DNA of 32,627 nt from Halalkalibacter oceani. Lineage in GTDB: Bacteria > Bacillota > Bacilli > Bacillales > Bacillaceae_D. The position numbers were made by a program, and so were the translations under genes. Positions 7,871 through 15,898 of the stretch are shown here, piece by piece; position 1 is the stretch's first letter; every line of letters starts with the position of its first letter. Location of the stretch: assembly GCF_023715605.1 (NCBI RefSeq), contig NZ_JAMBOL010000038.1:1-32627 (forward strand), read 5' to 3'. Under the pieces are notes generated by a model. That model made no database searches. It was not told the origin of the DNA and saw only the letters and a program-made list of their open reading frames with translations.

Positions 7871-9187
7871 ATGAAATGGTGGAATGTCGGAGTCGGCGCG
7901 ATGATTCTCTGGCTTGGACTGTTAGCGACACAAACAGTTGCGGCGGCTGAACAGCAGATCAGTGTTTACATAAATGAGCATCCCCTCGAACTTGAGCATG
8001 AAGCGGTGATGAAAGACGGGGTTACGTTTGTCCCGCTGAGAGACGTCATGCGGGAGCTTGATGCCGAGCTGAGCTGGGAGGCTGAAACCGACACTGTTTT
8101 TATTAAGAAAAACGGGCAAACGATTGAAGTCCCTGTCGGCAAAAGCTATGCGGTTGTGAATGGAAAAAAGCAATTCCTGCATGCTCCGAGCTTTCTTACC
8201 GATCAGACGGCGTATGTTCCCGTCCGCTTTGCTTCGGATATTCTTGGAGCGAAGGTGAAATGGGAGAAGGAGAAGCAGGCTGTGTTTCTTTCAACGGCAG
8301 AGCGGCTAACCTTTGTAGCGGAGCAGACGATCGCTCCTGAACCGCGAGTTGCTTCCTTATGGCTTGGTGATTCGCTTGAAAGCGTGCAGGAGCAGCTTGG
8401 GGAGCCGCTGTCAACAGTAGCCAGTGCCTATTCCTTTGACTGGAATATTTATCAGCTGGCCGATTCCTCTTATCTTCATGTCGGATTGGAGGAGGGAAGT
8501 GTTGTTGCCTTCTATACGAATACAAGCCGGCATGTAACCGGCCTTCCCTTTATCGATGGAATGAGACGTGAACAGATGCTGGCCGACTTCGGGGAGGAGC
8601 GACTCGGAGAGCTTGAGAAGAAAGGTAGCGTCTTCCGTTATGAAGGAAAGAAAGAGTGGGATTTATTTCAGACCGACGATGCTTTTTACACGCTTTTTTA
8701 CGATCAGCTTAAAGGAGGGGCCGTCACTGCGGTTCAAATTATCGCCAAGGATGTAGAGCTTGCTCATGACAGCTATTTCGGCGAGCCGACGGAAGAGCGG
8801 CGAGCTGATTATGAGAAGCATCTGTTTTACTTGCTTCAAGGTGTCCGCCAGCGGGAGGGTGTACCGCCGTTAATGTGGGACGATGAGGCCGCGCAGCTGG
8901 CGCGTAAGCATAGTGAGGATATGCAGGAGAATCAGTTTTTCAGTCATACGAACCTGGATGGTCTGTCTCCTTTTGACCGCTTTGACCGTGAAGGAATTGC
9001 CTTTTATCAAGCCGGGGAAAATTTGGCGGTCGGTCAGTTTCACCCGATCTTTGCCCATGAAGCGCTGATGAATTCAGCCGGACATCGACGCAATATGCTG
9101 GCGCCGGGCTTTGAAAGGGTAGGCACAGGAGTTGCCTTTCTGGGAGAAAAGCCATATTATACTATTAATTTTTATACACCATTATAA
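7871..9187 (+). CDS. Stalk module plus CAP-associated and CAP (SCP/PR-1) domain protein
   Basis: An ATG follows CAGGAGGGG closely, and the signal peptide ends around VAAAEQ. Residues about 27-140 form a stalk module (GVTFVPLRDVMRELDAELSWE, TAYVPVRFASDILGAKVKWE). Residues about 160-295 resemble the CAP-associated N-terminal domain of Bacillus YlbC/YkwD-type proteins (LWLGDSLESVQEQLGEP, repeated at GLPFIDGMRREQMLADFG). Residues about 308-438 are the CAP domain (REGVPPLMWDDEAAQLARKHSEDM, FSHTNLDGLSPFDRF, AGENLAVG, SAGHRRNML, YYTINF), with the family's His and Glu cavity residues present. Bacterial CAP proteins are secreted and their molecular role is mostly unknown. The gene is followed after 39 bases by the L,D-transpeptidase gene with no terminator between, so they form an operon. 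Confidence 0.93.
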   Translation: MKWWNVGVGAMILWLGLLATQTVAAAEQQISVYINEHPLELEHEAVMKDGVTFVPLRDVMRELDAELSWEAETDTVFIKKNGQTIEVPVGKSYAVVNGKKQFLHAPSFLTDQTAYVPVRFASDILGAKVKWEKEKQAVFLSTAERLTFVAEQTIAPEPRVASLWLGDSLESVQEQLGEPLSTVASAYSFDWNIYQLADSSYLHVGLEEGSVVAFYTNTSRHVTGLPFIDGMRREQMLADFGEERLGELEKKGSVFRYEGKKEWDLFQTDDAFYTLFYDQLKGGAVTAVQIIAKDVELAHDSYFGEPTEERRADYEKHLFYLLQGVRQREGVPPLMWDDEAAQLARKHSEDMQENQFFSHTNLDGLSPFDRFDREGIAFYQAGENLAVGQFHPIFAHEALMNSAGHRRNMLAPGFERVGTGVAFLGEKPYYTINFYTPL

Positions 9188-9226
9188 AAAAAAGAGAGAC
9201 ATAGAGAGAAGAAAGAAGGGGTCAAT

Positions 9227-10465
9227 TTGAAAAAATGGATATGGGTGCTATTGCTCGCACTTGCATGGATGCTGCCTCAAGAAGCTGAAGCGGCGTCATC
9301 AGGACAGTTGATTATTATTAATAAGTCAACAAACGAACTAGCATTCTTTGAAAATGGTGAACTCGTACGGACTTTTCCGGTTGCCACTGGGAGGACGTTA
9401 GCACTGACACCGGAAGGACGGTTTCCGATCGTCAATAAAATTAAAAACCGGCCTTACTACACAGATGGAATACCGGGCGGTGATCCGCGCAATCCACTCG
9501 GCGACCGCTGGCTTGGTCTTGACGCCCGGGGAACATACGGCACAACCTATGCCATCCATGGAAACAATAATGAACAGTCGATTGGCAAATATGTCAGCGC
9601 CGGCTGTGTGCGTATGCATAATAAGGACATTCACTGGCTATTTGAAAAAGTGAAGCTGAAGACGGACGTCCTCATCGTTCAATCATCGCGCTCCTTTGAG
9701 GAGCTTGCTAGGTTGAATGGCTATCAACTGGTGCCGCCGATCAGCGTATATGTCGACGGGAAAAAGCTGGCTGTCAGTCAGGATCCGTTCATGAAAGACA
9801 ATCGTGTCCTCGTGCCGATGCGCTCGATCTTCAACGCTTTAGGAGCGTCGGTAGCGTGGAACGCGCAAACGAAAACGGTGACAGCGACAAAGAACGGACG
9901 GAAAATCGAACTGACAATTGATTCAAAGCGGGCCAAAATTGACGGCCGGACGCATATGCTTGATGTCGCTCCGACCATTTCCGGCCAGCAAACATTTGTC
10001 CCGACACGCTTCGTCAGCGAAGCTTTAGGGGCTTCTGTGAAATGGGACGGAAAGAAGCGGATCGTCTCGCTTCTGTCACCGGCAAAGCCAGCCCCTCAGC
10101 CGGATCCGGCCACGCCGGCCAAGACACCGATCAAGGTTACGGTTAATGGTCACCAGGTGGAAGGAGATGCCTTTATTTTGGACGGTGTCTCAATGGTGCC
10201 GATGCGCCAAATTTTCGAATGGCTTGGCGTCCCGTTTTCTTATGACGCCGCTTCGGCCACTGTCCGCGCGTCTCACCAAGGAAAGAGCCTGACGGTGTCG
10301 GCTGGTAATTCCGCGGCAGTCATTAACGGGGCGAAAACGACGCTGCCCCAGTCACCGCTTATTGAAGCCGGCAGATTATACGTCCCGGCCCGCGTCGTCA
10401 CCGAAACATTTTCCGGCAGTATCCGCTGGGATGGAAGCACTCTTCATATTACAGTGAGACAGTAA
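9227..10465 (+). CDS. L,D-transpeptidase (YkuD) with two C-terminal stalk modules
   Basis: The start is a TTG at 9227 with GAAGGGG upstream, and the signal peptide ends at AEAA. The YkuD catalytic domain follows directly (residues about 25-153), with the motif H111-G and S124-A-G-C127-V-R-M; Cys127 is the nucleophile. Such enzymes make 3-3 peptidoglycan cross-links or attach proteins to the wall. Residues about 170-285 are a well-conserved stalk module (NRVLVPMRSIFNALGASVAWN, QTFVPTRFVSEALGASVKWD). After a Pro/Ala linker (residues 287-303) a second, more divergent module runs to the end (VSMVPMRQIFEWLG, RLYVPARVVTETFSG). YkuD enzymes often carry LysM for wall binding. Here the stalk modules sit where LysM would be, which suggests a targeting role. 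Confidence 0.95.
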   Translation: MKKWIWVLLLALAWMLPQEAEAASSGQLIIINKSTNELAFFENGELVRTFPVATGRTLALTPEGRFPIVNKIKNRPYYTDGIPGGDPRNPLGDRWLGLDARGTYGTTYAIHGNNNEQSIGKYVSAGCVRMHNKDIHWLFEKVKLKTDVLIVQSSRSFEELARLNGYQLVPPISVYVDGKKLAVSQDPFMKDNRVLVPMRSIFNALGASVAWNAQTKTVTATKNGRKIELTIDSKRAKIDGRTHMLDVAPTISGQQTFVPTRFVSEALGASVKWDGKKRIVSLLSPAKPAPQPDPATPAKTPIKVTVNGHQVEGDAFILDGVSMVPMRQIFEWLGVPFSYDAASATVRASHQGKSLTVSAGNSAAVINGAKTTLPQSPLIEAGRLYVPARVVTETFSGSIRWDGSTLHITVRQ

Positions 10466-10477
10466 ATGTTTGACCAC

Positions 10478-10519
10478 AGGGCTGGGATAAAGGATTGTTT
10501 TTACCTTTTTCCCAGCCCT
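10478..10519 (+). terminator. Terminator-like hairpin after the L,D-transpeptidase gene
   Basis: AGGGCTGGGA (10478-10487) pairs with TCCCAGCCCT (10510-10519). AAAGG/CCTTT inside lengthens the stem. No T run follows directly (GATGGGTTTC), so it may act as a weak terminator or be the first part of the adjacent repeat. Confidence 0.6.
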
Positions 10520-10521
10520 GA

Positions 10522-10588
10522 TGGGTTTCTCAGACCGGGACATGTGGCGAGTGAAGCCATTGCTAATAGGTCAAAGCTGGTTTTATCA
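10522..10588. repeat. Intergenic repeat, copy A
   Basis: The segment begins TGGGTTTCTCA and contains TGTGGCG(A)GTGAAGCC and ATTGCTAATAGGTC before ending GGTTTTATC. A copy with about 85 percent identity by eye lies at 27219-27287. Both copies follow a hairpin and precede, on the plus strand, the 3' end of a minus-strand gene. It has no coding potential I can support. Confidence 0.75.
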
Positions 10589-10614
10589 CATCCTCTTTCT
10601 CTGTCAGCTGGAGC

Positions 10615-11370
10615 TTACTGCGACACCGCAGCGCGATCCGGCTGATGGCATGCTTCGATAAAATGCTCAAACAGACTTTTCATGAGCCGGTCGTCCTTCG
10701 CCATTTCCTCAGGATGCCATTGCACACCTAACAAATAAGAAGGGGCCTCTTCGGTTTCCTGAACGGCTTCGATAATCCCATCCTTTGCCTGACCGACTTT
10801 CTTTAAAGTCGGAGCTAGTTTGCCAATCGCCTGATGATGCATGCTGTTGACGCGGATTTGCTCTTTTTTGAGGTACTCATAAAGACGGCTGTTCCGCTCA
10901 ATGAGCACATCATGAGTGGCCTCCGGGCGCGCTGCTTTTTGATAATGATTAATCGGCTGATCATGCAAGGTTTCAATATCCTGAAGAACCGTCCCGCCTA
11001 AAGCTGCGTTCATCATCGCAATTCCGCGACAAATGCCAAAGACGGGCTTTTTCTTTTTAACCGCCTCCTTGACCAGCTGAATCTCCGTCTCGTCGCGGGC
11101 TGCTTTCGTTTTTCGGAGCGCTGGATCGGGCTGGGCGCCATATGAATGTGGATCAACATCCTCTCCGCCGCTTAAAATAAGGCCATCGCAGATGGATACC
11201 CAGGCCTCAATTTTTTCCTTCGAGCCGAGTGGAATGACCAATGGGATGCCACCGGCTTCTGATACAGCCTCTATATACTTTTGATGGACGTGAACACTCG
11301 GAATCGCATTATGGTCAATTACCGAGCTTGAGATCCCGATTATCGGTTTTGGATAAGCTGAAGCAGTCAT
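10615..11370 (-). CDS. C26-type glutamine amidotransferase (gamma-glutamyl-GABA hydrolase/PuuD-like)
   Basis: The protein has the class I glutamine amidotransferase fold with a complete catalytic triad: Cys114 in FGICRGIAMMNAALGG, His219 and Glu221 in GVQWHPEE. LILSGGEDVDP and VNSMHHQA are typical of the C26 family, which hydrolyses gamma-glutamyl amides such as gamma-glutamyl-GABA. The start is uncertain. The ATG at 11379 touches the AAAGGAG ribosome site directly, whereas the ATG at 11370 is nine bases from it and gives 251 residues, so I chose 11370. The protein is cytoplasmic, with no signal peptide. Neighbours do not belong to a polyamine or GABA pathway, so the substrate is not set by context. 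An agmatinase-like gene lies 1.2 kb away on the other strand. Confidence 0.9.
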   Translation of the reverse strand: MTASAYPKPIIGISSSVIDHNAIPSVHVHQKYIEAVSEAGGIPLVIPLGSKEKIEAWVSICDGLILSGGEDVDPHSYGAQPDPALRKTKAARDETEIQLVKEAVKKKKPVFGICRGIAMMNAALGGTVLQDIETLHDQPINHYQKAARPEATHDVLIERNSRLYEYLKKEQIRVNSMHHQAIGKLAPTLKKVGQAKDGIIEAVQETEEAPSYLLGVQWHPEEMAKDDRLMKSLFEHFIEACHQPDRAAVSQ

Positions 11371-11644
11371 CAAACTCATCTCCTTTCTTCATTCAAAGAC
11401 CAGGCTTCTCTACTGCTTATATAACCAGCGATTTCGCTGTTGAAACAAGAAAAGTATGGGAAAGCTGCTGCTTGTCTAACAAAACGAATAGAGAGGCTCA
11501 CGGACATTAATGAAGGAATGTCCGACAACTGTGAAAAAAGGAAAAACGGCTTTTTGCCCCGCCGCTGACGTTTCATGCCGGGGAATCAGGGAATAATGGA
11601 AAAAGATCTCGTAGACATTACCTAACAAAAGGAGGCAGAAAATC

Positions 11645-12139
11645 ATGAAAGAGGATCTGACGTATCCGGAAATGGACAGGACCGAACAGAGCAGTAAATT
11701 GATGAAGGCGATGATGATCGGCGCATTGGTAGGGGGAGCTTTGGCGATTCTTGTCGACACGAACACGAGGAGGAAGGTGACCTCCACGACAAAAGAAATG
11801 AAAGAAACGACCGTTGAAGCGATGAAAAAGGTGAAGGAAAATCCTGCTGAGATCAAGCAGGAGCTGCAGGAAAGAGTACGGACAACATCGGAAGCAATCA
11901 GCGAGATCATGAAGGATGCACAAGCGCTTTATGATAAGGTCAATGATACGGTCATCAAGCCGGCAAACCATATTGGCGAAGAAAGTACAGAGCTGCTTTC
12001 TTCAGTTAAGGAAGCGTCGGCAGAGTTAAAAGAAATTGGAGAGAAGGTAAAAGAAGCCGGAGAAGAGATCGCCCATCCGCAGCCGGATGCGGCGTCGGCT
12101 GACGAGGATCGGATGGAAACGCCCGGAGTCAGATCGTAA
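11645..12139 (+). CDS. YtxH-domain stress-type protein
   Basis: AAAGGAGG precedes the ATG. After a short polar N-terminus, a glycine-rich hydrophobic segment (residues about 21-37, MMIGALVGGALAILVD) is followed by a long charged helix rich in Lys and Glu (residues 40-140). This is the usual YtxH layout: one membrane-inserted segment and an extended, probably coiled-coil tail. The tail ends in a low-complexity Pro/Ala/Asp stretch. YtxH proteins in Bacillus are often under general-stress control. Their biochemical role is not known. The next gene, a small membrane protein, follows on the same strand after 147 bases. Confidence 0.8.
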   Translation: MKEDLTYPEMDRTEQSSKLMKAMMIGALVGGALAILVDTNTRRKVTSTTKEMKETTVEAMKKVKENPAEIKQELQERVRTTSEAISEIMKDAQALYDKVNDTVIKPANHIGEESTELLSSVKEASAELKEIGEKVKEAGEEIAHPQPDAASADEDRMETPGVRS

Positions 12140-12286
12140 GCGGGGCGGGGACAGAAGTCGAAGTTGAGAGGGAAAGCATGGCAGCAGCTTCATTCGGCAG
12201 GCTTTTCCTCTTTAAACAAAAAAGCAAAACGGGAACCGGGAGGACAGTTCCACCGTAGATATAGGAAAGAGAAAGGAGTGTTCTCC

Positions 12287-12481
12287 ATGGAATTGTTATT
12301 CTTTCCTATTGTTTTGCTGTTTGTTTTAGGGGGCTTTTTACTTAATCTTTTCACTAGTATTTGGTGTTACCGTGATTCGTTAAACCAGGGGAACAGCAAG
12401 GAATACAGCCTGCTGATCCTTGTGGCGACCCTCTTTTTTCCGGTTCTCGGCTTTATTATTTATTTGATTATCAGACGCTGA
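12287..12481 (+). CDS. Small two-helix membrane protein, PLDc_N-like
   Basis: The start is the ATG at 12287 behind GAAAGGAG. The longer open frame upstream is basic and has no ribosome site. The 64 residues form two transmembrane helices (residues about 2-22 and 40-60) joined by SIWCYRDSLNQGNSKEYS, and the protein ends in RR. The W-x-x-R-D loop with a second helix containing FFPVLGFIIYLIIR resembles the phospholipase D N-terminal (PLDc_N) type of small membrane protein such as YxlE, which lacks catalytic parts. Function is unknown. It sits between the YtxH gene and the agmatinase-like gene, 76 bases upstream of the latter. Confidence 0.7.
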   Translation: MELLFFPIVLLFVLGGFLLNLFTSIWCYRDSLNQGNSKEYSLLILVATLFFPVLGFIIYLIIRR

Positions 12482-12557
12482 GTAATAACGATTAAAAAAG
12501 GTGTAATTGGGTATAGGAATAAGAGTCTGTCATTTTTTTAAAAAGGAGGTGTCAGTT

Positions 12558-13508
12558 ATGAGTGAAGTGATGTATGGAAATACGCCGCCTTTCCTCGGTG
12601 CGATCAATGGAACAACAGACTCAATAGAGGGGGCGGATGTTCTCATCTATGGCGTGCCGTGGGAAGGAGCCGTGACGTGGGGAGATTATACAGGATGTGA
12701 GCTCGGGCCGAAAGTGATGCGGCTATGCTCAGCACGTTACAGCGGCTATTTGCCGGAGCTTGATCATATAGATGTCTTTGAGCATCTGACGCTCGCTGAT
12801 ATGGGTGATGTGGATGTCGTTCCGGCAGACGTGGAGGAAACGATGAAACGGATTGAAGAGTTTGCCGGCGAGATCTGGGAGACCGGGAAATTTCCACTCG
12901 CTTTAGGCGGCGATCATGGTATTACATATCCGATTGTGAAAGCCTTGACAGAAAAAGTAAAGGGTAAGGTCGGGATCATTCACCTTGATGCCCATTATGA
13001 TAATATGCCTCATCATGAAGGAGATAAGTATGCCCGTTCTACCCCATTCGCGCGCATGTATGAATTAGAAGGAGTGCGAAATGAAAGCCTGATACATGCC
13101 GGTATTCACGGCCCGCGCAACAAGCCTGAAAGCGGACGGTTTGCCAGAGAAGCAGGCGCAAAGACGTGGACGATTAATGATATTCGGCAGCACGGGGATC
13201 TGCGCAGCCTGGCAGCAAAGATGTATGAACAGGCCAGCGAAGGAACGGAGGTCGTCTATCTCAGTGTGTGCAGTGATGTGCTGGACTTTGCCTTTAATCC
13301 GGGTGGTCCTGTTGATGGCAACGGTCTCAGCTCTTATGAACTGTTAACTCTTATTTATGAATTTACGAAGCGCGGGATCGCCGGAATGGACTTCGTGGAA
13401 GTGTATCCTCAACAGGACCCGACCGATGTATCGTCTCATTTTGCTTCAATGATTTCACTTTATGCCTTAGCGGGCGAAGTTTCAAACCGAAAAAGAGGCC
13501 AATCATGA
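12558..13508 (+). CDS. Agmatinase/arginase-family ureohydrolase with an altered metal ligand
   Basis: The start is the ATG at 12558, preceded by AAAAGGAGG. The 316 residues have the ureohydrolase order of motifs: GGDH with His120, LDAHYD with Asp144, His146 and Asp148, the SxDxD-type motif at 236-243, and VEVYP with Glu281. In agmatinases and arginases the fourth motif reads S-F-D-x-D-x-x-D-P, and its first two Asp residues bind the manganese pair. Here it reads S-V-C-S-D-V-L-D-F, so the first ligand Asp is Cys238 and the Pro is Phe. Asp240 is kept. The enzyme may use another metal, act on another guanidino compound, or be inactive. Neighbours do not reveal the substrate. Confidence 0.88.
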   Translation: MSEVMYGNTPPFLGAINGTTDSIEGADVLIYGVPWEGAVTWGDYTGCELGPKVMRLCSARYSGYLPELDHIDVFEHLTLADMGDVDVVPADVEETMKRIEEFAGEIWETGKFPLALGGDHGITYPIVKALTEKVKGKVGIIHLDAHYDNMPHHEGDKYARSTPFARMYELEGVRNESLIHAGIHGPRNKPESGRFAREAGAKTWTINDIRQHGDLRSLAAKMYEQASEGTEVVYLSVCSDVLDFAFNPGGPVDGNGLSSYELLTLIYEFTKRGIAGMDFVEVYPQQDPTDVSSHFASMISLYALAGEVSNRKRGQS

Positions 13509-13544
13509 GATGAGCAGGTGAAAAAAGCTCATGCAGATTGCTTC

Positions 13545-13588
13545 GAGGTTGTTCTGAAAGGTTAATGATGGGCCTGAGGAACAGCCTC
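13545..13588 (+). terminator. Probable terminator of the agmatinase-like gene
   Basis: GAGGTTGTTC (13545-13554) pairs with GAACAGCCTC (13579-13588), with one G-U pair. T-rich sequence TCTTCTTGTTCT follows. It lies about 40 bases after the stop codon. Confidence 0.7.
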
Positions 13589-13636
13589 TCTTCTTGTTCT
13601 ATTCCCTTTCCTCTACTACTTTAGTTGATCAAACAA

Positions 13637-13645
13637 TGATATAAT
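13637..13645 (+). promoter_or_regulatory. Extended -10 promoter before the RsbR-type gene
   Basis: The sequence TGATATAAT is a perfect sigma-A -10 hexamer with the TG extension. No good -35 hexamer is visible 17 bases upstream. No sigma-B-like pair was seen. It lies 57 bases before the GTG start. Confidence 0.6.
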
Positions 13646-13701
13646 GAGAATACTAGACATTACAGCAAGTACTTATATAAATTCAGGGAAACGATAATGG
13701 A

Positions 13702-14550
13702 GTGAAAAAGGCCATGGATCTTGAGTTGAAACAGATAAAAGAAGCAAAAGAAGCATTAGGGAAAAAAATGATCGAAGGTTCAGAGCAATTAGCACGGCAA
13801 ATGGTTGAAGCGTTTTACGAGAACATCGATTCAGGAGAAAGAGCGGCGGACAAAGAGTTAATAGAGATCTTAGGCCGTCTGGTGAAAATTATCGGCGAAG
13901 GCCTATTTGATGAATGCGTAGAACAGGAGTCGGCCGTCTGGGGTGAAAGAGTCGGCTTCATGACGATTGACAAGGGAGGAGAACTGATTCCGACGCTGAA
14001 AATGAGTTCGCATTATAAAAAGGTTTTGTTGTCGTATATTTTGGAAGCGGGAGAACAGGCGAAGTGGAACAACAAGATCTTAATTGAAATTATTAGTAAG
14101 GCTGACAGCATCGTCACCACGACAGTCGCCGGGTTTGCCCAAGCGTTTATTTCCCACTCCAATCGGCTATTAGAAGAGTCGCAAAATGAATATCTCAAAA
14201 TTTCTGTTCCGATTGTCCCGCTGTCAAAAAAGGTGGCAATTCTGCCATTGATTGGCGAAATCCATCAAAAGCGTGCCGAGATTTTGATCCAGCAAGCTTT
14301 GAAGGCAAGTTCGGAACAAGGGTACGACAGTTTAATTATTGATGTCTCAGGGGTGCAAACAGCGACGCCGATTGTCATTGATATGTTCCATAAATTAATT
14401 GGCAGCTTGACATTACTTGGCATAACCCCGATTTTGACCGGGATCAGACCGCAGCTGAGCAAATCTTTCGTACAGAGCAATATTACGCTGGATGGGATTA
14501 CGATCATGAATAATCTTCATCATGCTGTAAGCTATTTGTCGTTGGATTAG
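13702..14550 (+). CDS. RsbR-type stressosome protein with STAS domain
   Basis: The N-terminal 160 residues are mostly helical, like the sensory or RsbRD-type N-domain of RsbR paralogues. The C-terminal STAS domain (residues about 168-280) has VAILPLIGEI, IIDVSG and LTGIRPQLSKS, all typical of RsbR proteins, which form the stressosome controlling the sigma-B pathway. In family members the stretch after SGV contains Asp-Thr, and the Thr is phosphorylated by the RsbT kinase. Here SGVQTATPIVID places Pro223 at that position, with Thr222 beside it. No rsbS, rsbT or sigB gene lies in the window. GTG at 13702 was used, but an in-frame ATG at 13714 is an equally plausible start. A stand-alone copy with a changed phospho-site may act as a modulator. 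Confidence 0.85.
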   Translation: MKKAMDLELKQIKEAKEALGKKMIEGSEQLARQMVEAFYENIDSGERAADKELIEILGRLVKIIGEGLFDECVEQESAVWGERVGFMTIDKGGELIPTLKMSSHYKKVLLSYILEAGEQAKWNNKILIEIISKADSIVTTTVAGFAQAFISHSNRLLEESQNEYLKISVPIVPLSKKVAILPLIGEIHQKRAEILIQQALKASSEQGYDSLIIDVSGVQTATPIVIDMFHKLIGSLTLLGITPILTGIRPQLSKSFVQSNITLDGITIMNNLHHAVSYLSLD

Positions 14551-14609
14551 AGCGACTGTAATAACTGCCCCCTTTCGATTCATAAGATGTATCAAAAAGG
14601 GTGAAATCT

Positions 14610-15875
14610 GTGACGATCCATATCGTGCAAGAAGGGGACTCATTGTGGAAGCTTTCACGACAGTACGAAGTGACGATTGACGAAATCAGCGCGGCGAATG
14701 GACTGACTTCCTCCCTGCTTATGCCAGGTCTGGCTCTTTATGTGCCGGACCGTGTTTTGACAAATCGTCTTTACCGGATTCAGGAAGGGGACCAGTTTTG
14801 GTTGCTGGCAAGGCAATTTCGTACGACGGTGACGGCCATCCGCGCGGCCAATCCGGCGTTAGACCCTTACCGCTTACCGGTGGGGGAGACGATGATCATT
14901 CCCTCTCCCCTTTTGCCGGAGATGGTAACGGTCGGCTTTATCGTGCCCTATTCGATTGAACAGTTTCTCGCTTCTTTGGAAGGGTTTGCAGAGCAGCTGA
15001 CGTATGTAGCGGTTGCCTCGTATTCGGTCACGGAAGAAGGCGAGGCTTATGTTTTGCTGGCGGATGACATGATTCCAGAACGGAGCCGTCAGTTGCAAGT
15101 TACGCCATTGCTGATGATTCGCAACATTATGGCTGATGGGACGTTTAACCCGGAGCTGATTGGCGTTGTTCTTGGAAGTGCTTCTATGCGGCGCCGTCTC
15201 ATCGCCTCGCTATTGGCCTTCGTAACTGAAAAAAACTATGGCGGCGTCAGTATTGATTTTGAATTTATTCCTCCTGGTCAGCGCAATGATTTTGTTATCT
15301 TTCTCCGCGAATTGAAGCAGGCATTAGGAGCGTTGCTTCTGCATGTCAATGTTCATTCGAAAACGGCTGACATTCCTGATAATCCGATTATTGGCGCGTA
15401 CGACTACCGGGCGATCAGTCAGGAGGCTGATATTGTCGCTGTGATGACGATGGATTACGGCTATCCGGGAGGCCCTCCCAATCCGATAGCGCCGATTTGG
15501 TGGGTCGATGAGGTCATTCGCTATGCGTTAACCGAGATTCCGGCAAATAAATTGCAAATTGCCTTACCGCTCTATGGGTATGACTGGCTGGAAGGGACAA
15601 ATGAATCAAGCGGCCTGTCCGCTCTCGGGGCGCAAAATCTTGCTCTCGACAGAGGGGCCGTGATTGAGTTCGATATGACCGCGCTCTCCCCGCATTTTGC
15701 ATACTGGCAGGAAGAAGGGCGTCATCTTGTCTGGTTTGAGGATATTAGAAGTTATGTTAGTAAATATCAGTTAGTGGATCTCTACGGGCTTCTCGGCGTT
15801 ACATTTTGGGAAGTAAGACTGCCTTTTCCGCAAAATTGGGCCTATATGAAGCAGCATATAATGGTTTTAAAGTAG
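14610..15875 (+). CDS. LysM-GH18 cortex-lytic-type glucosaminidase (YaaH/SleL-like)
   Basis: Two LysM repeats (residues about 2-47 and 54-100; HIVQEGDSLWKLSRQY and YRIQEGDQFWLLARQF) precede a glycoside hydrolase family 18 domain (residues about 105-421). The active-site motif is GGVSIDFEFI, with the Asp-Phe-Glu pair containing the catalytic Glu. ALPLYGYDW and the WWVDEV segment also match. YaaH/SleL proteins bind peptidoglycan through LysM and are N-acetylglucosaminidases that degrade cortex fragments during germination. There is no signal peptide, as expected for spore-coat-located members. I chose the GTG at 14610 (AAAAAGGG at suitable spacing) over the GTG at 14601, which lies within the ribosome site. 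A weak sigma-E-like CATAAGAT occurs at 14581-14588, but this is not firm. Confidence 0.92.
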   Translation: MTIHIVQEGDSLWKLSRQYEVTIDEISAANGLTSSLLMPGLALYVPDRVLTNRLYRIQEGDQFWLLARQFRTTVTAIRAANPALDPYRLPVGETMIIPSPLLPEMVTVGFIVPYSIEQFLASLEGFAEQLTYVAVASYSVTEEGEAYVLLADDMIPERSRQLQVTPLLMIRNIMADGTFNPELIGVVLGSASMRRRLIASLLAFVTEKNYGGVSIDFEFIPPGQRNDFVIFLRELKQALGALLLHVNVHSKTADIPDNPIIGAYDYRAISQEADIVAVMTMDYGYPGGPPNPIAPIWWVDEVIRYALTEIPANKLQIALPLYGYDWLEGTNESSGLSALGAQNLALDRGAVIEFDMTALSPHFAYWQEEGRHLVWFEDIRSYVSKYQLVDLYGLLGVTFWEVRLPFPQNWAYMKQHIMVLK

Positions 15876-15898
15876 AACGTCAAGGGTATGACGTAGGA

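Noticed and set aside
989-10465. Annotation of the stalk-domain proteins as copper amine oxidases
   Set aside because: Only the short N-terminal-type module is present. None has the amine oxidase catalytic domain or the TPQ-forming tyrosine motif.
11476-11971. Hydrophobic open frames on the minus strand opposite the YtxH gene
   Set aside because: The hydrophobicity comes from reading the Lys/Glu-rich YtxH helix backwards. The YtxH frame has AAAGGAGG and a family layout.
14581-14588. Sigma-E promoter for the LysM-GH18 gene
   Set aside because: CATAAGAT is only a partial -10 match and the possible -35 (GTAATAA) is at uncertain spacing, so I did not list it as a feature.
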